Source: a bacterium
GTDB taxonomy: Bacteria; Cyanobacteriota; Vampirovibrionia; Gastranaerophilales; Gastranaerophilaceae
Length of the DNA stretch: 5,228 nucleotides
Reading direction: 5' to 3'
Assembly: GCA_017995595.1 (NCBI GenBank)
Contig: JAGOIO010000110.1
Coordinates: 1 to 5,228, forward strand
The translations under genes and the position numbers were made by a program. Every line of letters starts with the position of its first letter. Position 1 is the first letter of the stretch. The notes under the pieces were generated by a model. It was not told the origin of the DNA. It did not search any database and saw only the letters and a program-made list of their open reading frames with translations. Positions 1 through 4,736 of this stretch are shown here, in pieces.

Positions 1-1
1 A

Positions 2-520
2 ATTTCCACTGATGATGCATTTCGTGCTATTTCCTTACAAATCGGCGGAGACGGGAAAACTATCACAAAAGACACTCTTGATAGTTTTATTAAAAATGCA
101 GATTCTGATGTCGCTGATTTAGCACAATTAAAGACTTTACAAAGCAACTGGTACAAGGTTTCTTCTGGCGAAGAAGAAATTTCTGCCGACAATTTTTCTT
201 CAAACAAAGATTATTCGAAGCTTTTATTTTCAGCATTAACAAGTAATATTTCTAGTGCATTAACGACAACAACTGCATCTAATAACGAAGAAACAGAGCT
301 TTCTGCGACAGACAAGATTTATAGCCAGCTAATTGATTCAGCATTAAATACATCTGATAGCACAAGTTCAACGCAATATGATTGGCTTAATTCATACTTA
401 ACAGACTTATTGTCAAATAATTCATCAGATAGCGATAACAGTGATGCAATAGATACTGTTATAAATCTTCTTGCAAAATTACAACAGAATTCAATGAATA
501 CTGTAAATTTTACGATTTAG
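2..520 (+). CDS. C-terminal part of a Ser/Thr/Asn-rich protein with EF-hand-like segments (5' truncated)
   Basis: An open frame runs from the window edge to a TAG at 518-520, giving 172 residues; the start lies upstream. I do not recognise the full protein. Visible residues 5-30 and about 45-72 each form a helix, a short polar turn and a helix, with the shared pattern Gly-x-x-x-Ile-(Ser/Thr)-x-Asp-x-(Leu/Phe): GKTITKDTL and GEEEISADNF. This resembles a degenerate EF-hand pair, but the Asp ligands at loop positions 1, 3 and 5 are mostly missing, so calcium binding is doubtful. The remainder alternates short amphipathic helices (LLFSAL, QLIDSAL, YLTDLL, VINLLAKL) with Ser/Thr/Asn/Asp-rich linkers, and has no membrane segment. 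Such composition is common in surface or secreted proteins, but no signal peptide can be seen because the N-terminus is absent. It converges on the minus-strand operon with a 23-nt gap. Function unknown; that it is coding is fairly certain. Confidence 0.75.
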   Translation: MSTDDAFRAISLQIGGDGKTITKDTLDSFIKNADSDVADLAQLKTLQSNWYKVSSGEEEISADNFSSNKDYSKLLFSALTSNISSALTTTTASNNEETELSATDKIYSQLIDSALNTSDSTSSTQYDWLNSYLTDLLSNNSSDSDNSDAIDTVINLLAKLQQNSMNTVNFTI

Positions 521-543
521 GATTTTAACATTAAATATTTATA

Positions 544-876
544 TTATTTTATAATTATAATTGCATAAATAGAAACTAACAAAAACACTTGTTGCAAAGA
601 AACCCACCAATTAGCTTTTTTATATGAAGCGAGATTTCCTATTACAAAAGGAGCAATAGCAAAAATAATGCATTCAAAAGCTTTTATAAGTTGAGCATGA
701 AAGCAACAATGTAAAGCTAATATCAACATTATCACAGAATAAAAGCTCAAAACTCCGCATAAAAAAGCAACTAACGGAGAGATAACTTTTGCCGAATATT
801 TTTTGTAGGTCAAAATTTGACATAAAAATATGCCTAAGATAAGTATTATGCTTAAAATAATTTCGGTATGATACAA
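544..876 (-). CDS. Small four-helix integral membrane protein, unknown function
   Basis: The product is 110 residues and almost entirely hydrophobic. Likely membrane segments are residues 5-23, 31-57 (long), 66-83 and 89-109. Lysine-rich loops at 25-30 and 86-87 predict by the positive-inside rule that both of these face the cytoplasm, with both termini outside. It starts with TTG at 876-874: a TAA stop lies only one codon upstream, the next Met is residue 50 inside a helix, and an AGAGG Shine-Dalgarno sits 9 nt upstream, overlapping the TAG stop of the preceding hydrolase gene. It is the last gene of the four-gene operon, 12 nt after the hydrolase, so co-transcription is very likely. I recognise no family, and no catalytic or transport motif is visible. 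It might anchor or export something for the upstream enzymes, but that is only inference. Confidence 0.7.
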   Translation of the reverse strand: MYHTEIILSIILILGIFLCQILTYKKYSAKVISPLVAFLCGVLSFYSVIMLILALHCCFHAQLIKAFECIIFAIAPFVIGNLASYKKANWWVSLQQVFLLVSIYAIIIIK

Positions 877-885
877 TTCTTAATT

Positions 886-890
886 CCTCT
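886..890 (-). promoter_or_regulatory. Shine-Dalgarno site for the membrane-protein gene
   Basis: AGAGG on the minus strand, 9 nt before the TTG at 876. It overlaps the TAG stop of the hydrolase gene (TAGAGG), so ribosomes finishing that gene pass straight over it. It decides the TTG start, since no ATG is available nearby. Confidence 0.65.
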
Positions 891-1716
891 ATACAGCTTC
901 TACTCTCTGAACTTGTGAACTTTGATTTTCACAATGATTTTTTATAAATTCTAAAGTTTTTTCTGCTACCAATTTTTTCTCGTTATCTAAAGTCATAACA
1001 TGATAGCTATCTTCAAGTTTAATCATCTTTTTATCAGTTGATGAAATATTATTATAAACAAACTCCGCACTCTTTACACTTGTCAAATCATCTTGAACAG
1101 AATGTAAAAGTAAAATTGGAGTATTAACCTTTTTAATTCGTTTTCTAACAAAAGCTGAAACTTTTAAAAGTTCAACAACGCAAAGCATCGGATAACAATC
1201 CAAAGCACCACCGCTTTTTTCTTGCATTTTAGCTATTTTTTTTCTTACAGCTTCGCATTTAATTCCTCTGGTATCAGTTTCAGGGAATAAGTAAAACAAC
1301 TTAAAAACTGAAAACAAGCATACAGGAATAAGGAATTTAAACCACGGCATAGCCCAACCATCAAGATATAAAGTAGTTGACAAACCGATAATGCCAGCAA
1401 CATTATCTCTTTCTTGAGCAACAGCAAGTGCTAAAACAGCTCCCAAGCAAAGTCCTGAAATATATACTTTGTCATATTTAGAAGCTAACTCATCAAACTG
1501 ATTTACAGTAAAGTTTTTCCATTCTTGCCAAGTATGACCTTTCAACCCTTCCGCATCTTCACAATGCCCAGGCAAAACAGGGCAAAACACATCATAGCCT
1601 TCGCTACTTAGCATTTTACCGTACTGGTGCATTTCAAAAGGTGAACCTGTCAACCCATGAAGAAGCAAAATGGCAGTATTACTGCCATTTTGAAACGAAA
1701 AACCTTTTGTGCTCAA
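889..1716 (-). CDS. Alpha/beta hydrolase, Est30-like carboxylesterase/monoacylglycerol lipase family, with Cys nucleophile
   Basis: The 275-residue length is slightly above that of Est30-type esterases (about 250). Visible landmarks: strand plus oxyanion-hole motif ILLLHGLTGSP (residues 16-26), nucleophile elbow GLCLG (88-92), acidic residue in HSVQDD (Asp209), and histidine in the segment SYHVMTLDNEKK (His239). The last closely resembles the catalytic-His region of Geobacillus Est30. The cap region (about 115-195) is hydrophobic and aromatic, suggesting a lipid-like or acyl substrate. The striking feature is Cys90 (codon TGC, 1449-1447) where the family has Ser; a Cys nucleophile is known in dienelactone hydrolases. 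The TTG start at 1716 overlaps the upstream aminotransferase stop as TTGA and has AGGAG 9 nt upstream, implying translational coupling. No signal peptide, so probably cytoplasmic. The fold is confident; substrate and even hydrolytic activity are open. Confidence 0.9.
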   Translation of the reverse strand: MSTKGFSFQNGSNTAILLLHGLTGSPFEMHQYGKMLSSEGYDVFCPVLPGHCEDAEGLKGHTWQEWKNFTVNQFDELASKYDKVYISGLCLGAVLALAVAQERDNVAGIIGLSTTLYLDGWAMPWFKFLIPVCLFSVFKLFYLFPETDTRGIKCEAVRKKIAKMQEKSGGALDCYPMLCVVELLKVSAFVRKRIKKVNTPILLLHSVQDDLTSVKSAEFVYNNISSTDKKMIKLEDSYHVMTLDNEKKLVAEKTLEFIKNHCENQSSQVQRVEAV

Positions 1717-3104
1717 CGTTCAAATCTCCTGAATAATTGGTCAAGCAAATCAATTGTCATATTTATTTCTTCATCAGTAACAAATAATGACGGAGCAAGA
1801 GTAAATACGTTTTTGAAATATCCACCGGCACTTAATACCAAACCGCATTTTTTGCCATTATATTCCAAATCACCTTTCAAACCTTCAGCATTAATCTTTT
1901 CAGTTAAAGCACGGTTTGGAGTAATTCCATCTTCCTCTGTAATTTCTAATCTTAAAGCTAAGCCTATACCATCGACATTACCAATAGTTTTATGCTTTGA
2001 CTTCAAGTATTTCAAACCTTCTAAGTATTTACGTCCACGTTCAGCAACAGCTTCTTCAAAACCAGGCTCTTCACAGATATTCATAACTTCCAAACCTGCT
2101 CTTGTACCCATAGGGTTTGAAGAGAATGTTGAGTGAGTTGATCCAGGTGGGAACGTTGTAGGATTAACAAGTTCTTCTCTTGCCCAGAATCCTGATAATG
2201 AACTCATAGCATTTGTCAATGATTTAGCAAACGTAATAACATCAGGCTTAACACCAAAGTTTTCAATAGACCACAACTTACCTGCACGGTAGAAGCCCAT
2301 TTGAATTTCATCAGCAACCATCAAAATATTATATTTATCCAAAACTTTTTTCAATTCTTTGAAATATCCCTTAGGTGGAACAATGTATCCGCCAGTACCT
2401 TGAACAGGTTCTACGAAGAATGCAACGTATTCTGTTTCACCGGTTTTCTTATCAATAAATGAATTGTATTCACTTGCAAAGTTCTTTTCGAATTGTTTTA
2501 CACAGTAGAAATCACAATCTTGACAATTTTTACCATAATGGCAACGGTAGCAATAAGGATAAGGAACAAATTCAGCTCTATCAGCGAAGTTACCGTAATT
2601 TTTTCTATATCTGTAGCTTGATGTCAAGCAAGAAGTACCAAGAGTTCTACCATGGTAGCTACCCATAAATGCAAACATTTTGCTCTTATGAGTATAATTT
2701 CTTATTAATTTAATAGCATCTTCATTGGCTTGAGCACCACCTACGTTGTAGTGAAGTCTTCCTTCAAGACCAAACTTGTCGATGTTATGTTTTGCAATTT
2801 TTTCAGAAAGTAAAACTTTACTTTCGTTAATAAATTGAGCACCTAATTGAGGCAAAAATTTAATTTGGTCAATTACAGCATTTTCAATTCTCTTATTTTT
2901 GTAACCAAAGTTACAAGCAGAGTGCCACATTTGAACGTCCATATATGGAACATCATTTTCATCATATACAAATGAGCCTTCGCATCTTCTAAATATTTTT
3001 GCAGGATCGTTATAGTGAACTGTATCACCCCAAGAGCAATACTTAGCGTCCTTTTCTAATAATTCTTTATCCGATAATGATTTACTGATATTAGCAGTTG
3101 GCAT
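1713..3104 (-). CDS. Class III PLP-dependent aminotransferase with five-cysteine cluster
   Basis: The product is 463 residues from the ATG at 3104, a typical class III (fold type I, GABA/ornithine aminotransferase-like) length. Landmarks, numbered from this ATG: phosphate-binding region GGAQANEDAIKL (122-133), SYHGRT for the PLP ring (149-154), EPVQGTGG (232-239), ADEIQMG with PLP-binding Asp265, Schiff-base Lys294 in ITFAKS, and THSTFSSNP (323-331). Between SYHGRT and EPVQGTGG lies a CxxC-x5-CxxC-x3-C cluster (Cys185, 188, 194, 197, 201). Similar cysteines occur in some GABA-type aminotransferases, and in mammalian GABA transaminase they hold a [2Fe-2S] cluster. The Arg that usually binds substrate carboxylate in the C-terminal RxxPPL motif appears to be Thr435 (FTLAPSL). 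The ATG is preferred to a GTG at 3119 because AAAGGGA lies 5 nt upstream of the ATG and nothing suitable precedes the GTG. It overlaps the phosphatase gene by 14 nt and the hydrolase by 4 nt. Amino donor and acceptor cannot be named. Confidence 0.92.
   Translation of the reverse strand: MPTANISKSLSDKELLEKDAKYCSWGDTVHYNDPAKIFRRCEGSFVYDENDVPYMDVQMWHSACNFGYKNKRIENAVIDQIKFLPQLGAQFINESKVLLSEKIAKHNIDKFGLEGRLHYNVGGAQANEDAIKLIRNYTHKSKMFAFMGSYHGRTLGTSCLTSSYRYRKNYGNFADRAEFVPYPYCYRCHYGKNCQDCDFYCVKQFEKNFASEYNSFIDKKTGETEYVAFFVEPVQGTGGYIVPPKGYFKELKKVLDKYNILMVADEIQMGFYRAGKLWSIENFGVKPDVITFAKSLTNAMSSLSGFWAREELVNPTTFPPGSTHSTFSSNPMGTRAGLEVMNICEEPGFEEAVAERGRKYLEGLKYLKSKHKTIGNVDGIGLALRLEITEEDGITPNRALTEKINAEGLKGDLEYNGKKCGLVLSAGGYFKNVFTLAPSLFVTDEEINMTIDLLDQLFRRFER
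1726..1730 (-). promoter_or_regulatory. Shine-Dalgarno site for the hydrolase gene
   Basis: AGGAG on the minus strand inside the 3' end of the aminotransferase gene, 9 nt before the TTG at 1716. It supports the unusual TTG start and the 4-nt TTGA stop/start overlap. Confidence 0.65.
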
Positions 3105-3771
3105 ATTCTTCCCTTTCACTCAATACACTAAAGATTTGCGAGAAATCTTTATATAATATATAATCTATATTTTTGTCTTTACAATATTTTGCAAGGTCAT
3201 CTTTTGCAAAGACTATGTCGGCATTCTTTACCGCACAAGCATCTGATAATCCGTCTCCTATGTAAATTATTTGTTTATTCTCTGCGTGGTTTCTTATTGC
3301 TTGGCATTTACAATTACCATTTTTAACTTTACATTCTAAATTTTCATGAGGAAAACTTGGAATCAAGCGATTGTTTTCTAAAGTCAATTCATTTGAAATT
3401 ATATTAACACCAAAAATATTATTCTTTTCCAACACTTTGTCGATAATTAAAGAAAAGCCATCGCTTACGATATAAAAATCAACTCCGGTATTTTTAATAA
3501 AATCATGAAATGAATTAAAATACTCATCAATTTTAATACTTTCAAGAAATTTGTCAAATTGTTTACTTGAAATATTTTTTATGCAATCCATTTGACGGGT
3601 CAAACATTCCTTTGAGCCTATCTCACCATTCCGCCAAACCTGCTCAATGTCTAGCCATTCAGAGTTTGCAAATTCTTCCAGCAACACTCCCAACGAATCA
3701 GCAATTGTAACAGTTCCGTCAAAATCACAAAAAATTATACTGTCTTTCAAATCCCTCATTTTTAAATTCAT
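3091..3771 (-). CDS. HAD-superfamily (subfamily IB) phosphatase, MtnX-like
   Basis: The 226-residue protein has all four HAD motifs: DFDGT (Asp16 nucleophile, Asp18 acid/base), Ser103 in IVSDGF, Lys155 in NCKCQAI, and GDGLSD (Asp173, Asp177) for Mg2+. The helical cap between motifs I and II, with NSEWLDIEQVWRNGEIGS (36-53), and the later VFAKDDLAKYC are characteristic of the MtnX group (2-hydroxy-3-keto-5-methylthiopentenyl-1-phosphate phosphatase and relatives). Cys147, Cys154 and Cys156 form a small cluster around motif III. No other methionine-salvage gene is in view, so the substrate may be a different small phosphate ester. The ATG at 3771 has no Shine-Dalgarno but lies at the expected transcription start of a strong extended -10 promoter; an in-frame ATG four codons later also lacks one. 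It is the first gene of the four-gene minus-strand operon. Phosphatase assignment is firm, methionine-salvage role weak. Confidence 0.9.
   Translation of the reverse strand: MNLKMRDLKDSIIFCDFDGTVTIADSLGVLLEEFANSEWLDIEQVWRNGEIGSKECLTRQMDCIKNISSKQFDKFLESIKIDEYFNSFHDFIKNTGVDFYIVSDGFSLIIDKVLEKNNIFGVNIISNELTLENNRLIPSFPHENLECKVKNGNCKCQAIRNHAENKQIIYIGDGLSDACAVKNADIVFAKDDLAKYCKDKNIDYILYKDFSQIFSVLSEREEYANC
3110..3116 (-). promoter_or_regulatory. Shine-Dalgarno site for the aminotransferase gene
   Basis: AAAGGGA on the minus strand, 5 nt before the ATG at 3104 and inside the 3' end of the phosphatase gene. It is a moderate match, but better than anything before the in-frame GTG at 3119, so it decides the start. 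Confidence 0.5.
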
Positions 3772-3777
3772 ATAGAG

Positions 3778-3807
3778 ATTATATCACAACTATATTAAGG
3801 TTGACAT
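3778..3807 (-). promoter_or_regulatory. Extended -10 promoter of the phosphatase-aminotransferase-hydrolase operon
   Basis: On the minus strand TGATATAAT gives a perfect -10 box (TATAAT at 3783-3778) with the TGn extension. A fair -35, ATGTCA (3807-3802), lies 18 nt upstream. Initiation is expected about 6-7 nt after the box, at about 3772-3771, which is the A of the phosphatase ATG. The transcript would therefore have no or almost no leader, consistent with the missing Shine-Dalgarno. The -35 element shares its bases with the TTGACA of the candidate plus-strand promoter. Confidence 0.6.
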
Positions 3808-3831
3808 ATTTTTACACATTATTAATATGAT
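3801..3831 (+). promoter_or_regulatory. Candidate divergent promoter for the small ORF and winged-helix gene
   Basis: A perfect -35 TTGACA (3801-3806) is followed by TAATAT after 16 nt (3823-3828) or TATGAT after 19 nt (3826-3831). Neither pairing is ideal in both box and spacing, so this is a candidate only. It would give a leader of roughly 60 nt before the small ORF at 3899. It overlaps the -35 region of the opposing operon promoter, so the two could compete for polymerase. Confidence 0.35.
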
Positions 3832-3887
3832 TGTAATACTTTTTAAAAATTTTAACATTTAGTAAAATTCTTATCCTAAGAGATTTA

Positions 3888-3893
3888 GAGGTG
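3888..3893 (+). promoter_or_regulatory. Strong Shine-Dalgarno of the 33-residue small ORF
   Basis: GAGGTG, a six-base perfect complement to the 3' end of 16S rRNA, is followed by five T residues and a TTG at 3899. The only nearby ATG in frame (3908) would be 14 nt away, so the TTG is the better start. Confidence 0.5.
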
Positions 3894-3898
3894 TTTTT

Positions 3899-4000
3899 TT
3901 GTCAAAAATGTTAAGAATAAATATTTACGTAACTAAATATTTTAAGTCAGTAAAAAAGTTTTATGCTACATTAAGGGTACGTCAAGAGATTAAAGACTAA
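3899..4000 (+). CDS. Small basic protein or leader peptide, 33 residues
   Basis: A short reading frame starts at TTG 3899 and ends at TAA 3998-4000, encoding 33 residues (MSKMLRINIYVTKYFKSV at its N-terminal end). It has six Lys and three Arg against one Asp and one Glu, alternating with Tyr, Phe, Val and Ile, so it is strongly cationic. It has no membrane segment and no run of one amino acid of the kind seen in attenuator leader peptides. Support for translation is the GAGGTG Shine-Dalgarno 5 nt before the start and the arrangement at the end: the TAA is followed at once by the GGAG that serves the next gene, 14 nt before its ATG. It could be a small DNA- or RNA-binding partner of the winged-helix protein, or a coupling leader. 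I recognise no family; a chance ORF of this length is still possible. Confidence 0.45.
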   Translation: MSKMLRINIYVTKYFKSVKKFYATLRVRQEIKD

Positions 4001-4004
4001 GGAG
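3999..4004 (+). promoter_or_regulatory. Shine-Dalgarno of the winged-helix gene
   Basis: AAGGAG, 10 nt before the ATG at 4015. It overlaps the TAA stop of the small ORF, which would couple translation of the two. Confidence 0.6.
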
Positions 4005-4014
4005 ATGGCGATAG

Positions 4015-4638
4015 ATGACTGAATATTTGAGCAAAGAAGAAATCAAAAAATGGAGAAGCTCATTAGAAAAGATTACTTTAGAGGAATATGCTGCTAGATT
4101 AGGGAAGTCAATAGAGGAAGAAAAGCAGACAAATGACCTTGTAGATATTGTTTTGCACGGTCAACCTGTTATGTCAACAGAAGATAAAGTTACACGTGGA
4201 GAGAAAATTAGTTCTATCGCTCAGCGTGCCTTTGAAAGAGAAAAAGAGTTGGGACATACGCCTTTTGCAATTCATCATAACGATAAAAAAGTTGCAAAAG
4301 AAGAAAAAGTTGAGAAAAAAGAAACTGTAAAACCTATCGCAACTCCAAAGATTAACAAAACTCAAGCTAAGGTTGAAGCTGAAACTCAAATTCAAGCTCC
4401 AAAGACTTTACGTGAAGAAGTTAATTATGTATTTAAGAAAAATTTAACAGACAGAGAACAGATGGTTTTTGACTTTTTCTTAAAAAACCAAGACCAAGTA
4501 GTTTATGCTAAAGATTTAGCTAAACTTCTTAATTTACCAAGAGATTATGTTTATAAATACATTAAAAATTTAAGAGCAAAAATTGAAGGGGATAAACTTC
4601 AAAACGCAGATAATGGCGGATACGTTTTGACTGTTTAA
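4015..4638 (+). CDS. Probable DNA-binding protein with C-terminal OmpR/PhoB-like winged helix
   Basis: The 207-residue protein has three parts. Residues 1-85 are mainly helical and charged, with no receiver-domain signature (no acidic triad or phospho-Asp), and are not recognised. Residues 90-130 are a Lys/Glu/Ala/Pro/Thr-rich linker, probably disordered. Residues 143-207 look like a winged helix of the Trans_reg_C type: LTDREQMVFDFFLKN, then VVYAKDLAKLLNLP as a helix-turn-helix lead, YVYKYIKNLRAKI as the recognition helix, and NGGYVLTV at the position of the usual G-x-GY wing hairpin. Such a domain normally binds direct DNA repeats and contacts RNA polymerase. The ATG at 4015 has AAGGAG 10 nt upstream. 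The gene follows the small ORF closely, ends before a strong terminator, and diverges from the metabolic operon, so regulation of that operon or of itself is plausible but unproven. Domain call moderately sure, role inferred. Confidence 0.75.
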   Translation: MTEYLSKEEIKKWRSSLEKITLEEYAARLGKSIEEEKQTNDLVDIVLHGQPVMSTEDKVTRGEKISSIAQRAFEREKELGHTPFAIHHNDKKVAKEEKVEKKETVKPIATPKINKTQAKVEAETQIQAPKTLREEVNYVFKKNLTDREQMVFDFFLKNQDQVVYAKDLAKLLNLPRDYVYKYIKNLRAKIEGDKLQNADNGGYVLTV

Positions 4639-4669
4639 TCTTTGATTTTATTTTTAAATCTTAATATAC

Positions 4670-4698
4670 TTGTTAATAAAAAACAAATGCGGTAATAT
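4670..4698 (+). promoter_or_regulatory. Weak candidate promoter for the DUF262 gene, inside the terminator
   Basis: TTGTTA (4670-4675) and TAATAT (4693-4698, in the terminator loop) are 17 nt apart, each matching consensus at four of six positions. Initiation near 4705 would skip the left arm of the hairpin, so the DUF262 transcript would not form the terminator. In AT-rich DNA such matches arise by chance, hence the low confidence. Confidence 0.2.
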
Positions 4699-4721
4699 AT
4701 TTATAGCATTTGTTTTTTATT
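4675..4721 (+). terminator. Hairpin terminator after the winged-helix gene
   Basis: A perfect 16-bp inverted repeat has arms at 4675-4690 (AATAAAAAACAAATGC) and 4706-4721 (GCATTTGTTTTTTATT) around a 15-nt loop. The CAAATGC/GCATTTG core followed by six T residues is the rho-independent pattern for plus-strand transcripts, and the A-rich left arm supplies a T tract in the other direction. It starts 36 nt after the winged-helix stop codon. Confidence 0.8.
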
Positions 4722-4736
4722 GGGAAATTTTATTTC

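Larger units (their letters stand above)
3772..3898. other. Divergent intergenic region
   Basis: This 127-bp, very AT-rich gap separates the minus-strand operon from the plus-strand small ORF. It holds the two opposing promoter candidates described separately. It also holds short dyads such as TTACA/TGTAA arms (3812-3816 and 3832-3836) around TATTAATA, which could be an operator but are too short to call. No RNA gene or riboswitch-like structure is visible. Confidence 0.5.

Noticed and set aside
521..560. AT-only palindromes (for example TTATAATTATAA at 549-560) as a terminator between the convergent genes
   Set aside because: No GC pair in the stem and no clear T tract; such palindromes are expected in this composition.
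1245..1427. Minus-strand open frame of 60 codons within the hydrolase gene
   Set aside because: Alternative frame of a well-supported gene; its hydrophobic look comes from reading the cap region out of frame.
1657..2136. Plus-strand open frame of 159 codons opposite the aminotransferase/hydrolase junction
   Set aside because: It is antisense to two well-supported genes with clear catalytic motifs, has no Shine-Dalgarno, and its translation resembles no protein family.
2459..2668. Plus-strand open frame of 69 codons
   Set aside because: It lies wholly antisense to the conserved core of the aminotransferase; a shadow frame.
3105..3119. GTG start at 3119 for the aminotransferase
   Set aside because: No Shine-Dalgarno precedes it, whereas the ATG five codons downstream has AAAGGGA at good spacing.
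3919..3942. AAATATTT repeated twice with 8 nt between, as an operator or hairpin
   Set aside because: It is a short self-complementary AT-only sequence inside the candidate small ORF; chance is a sufficient explanation.
4148..4395. Two short open frames, one on each strand, within the winged-helix gene
   Set aside because: They arise from the Lys/Glu-rich linker (AAA/GAA codons) read out of frame, giving artificial Lys-rich and Phe-rich runs.
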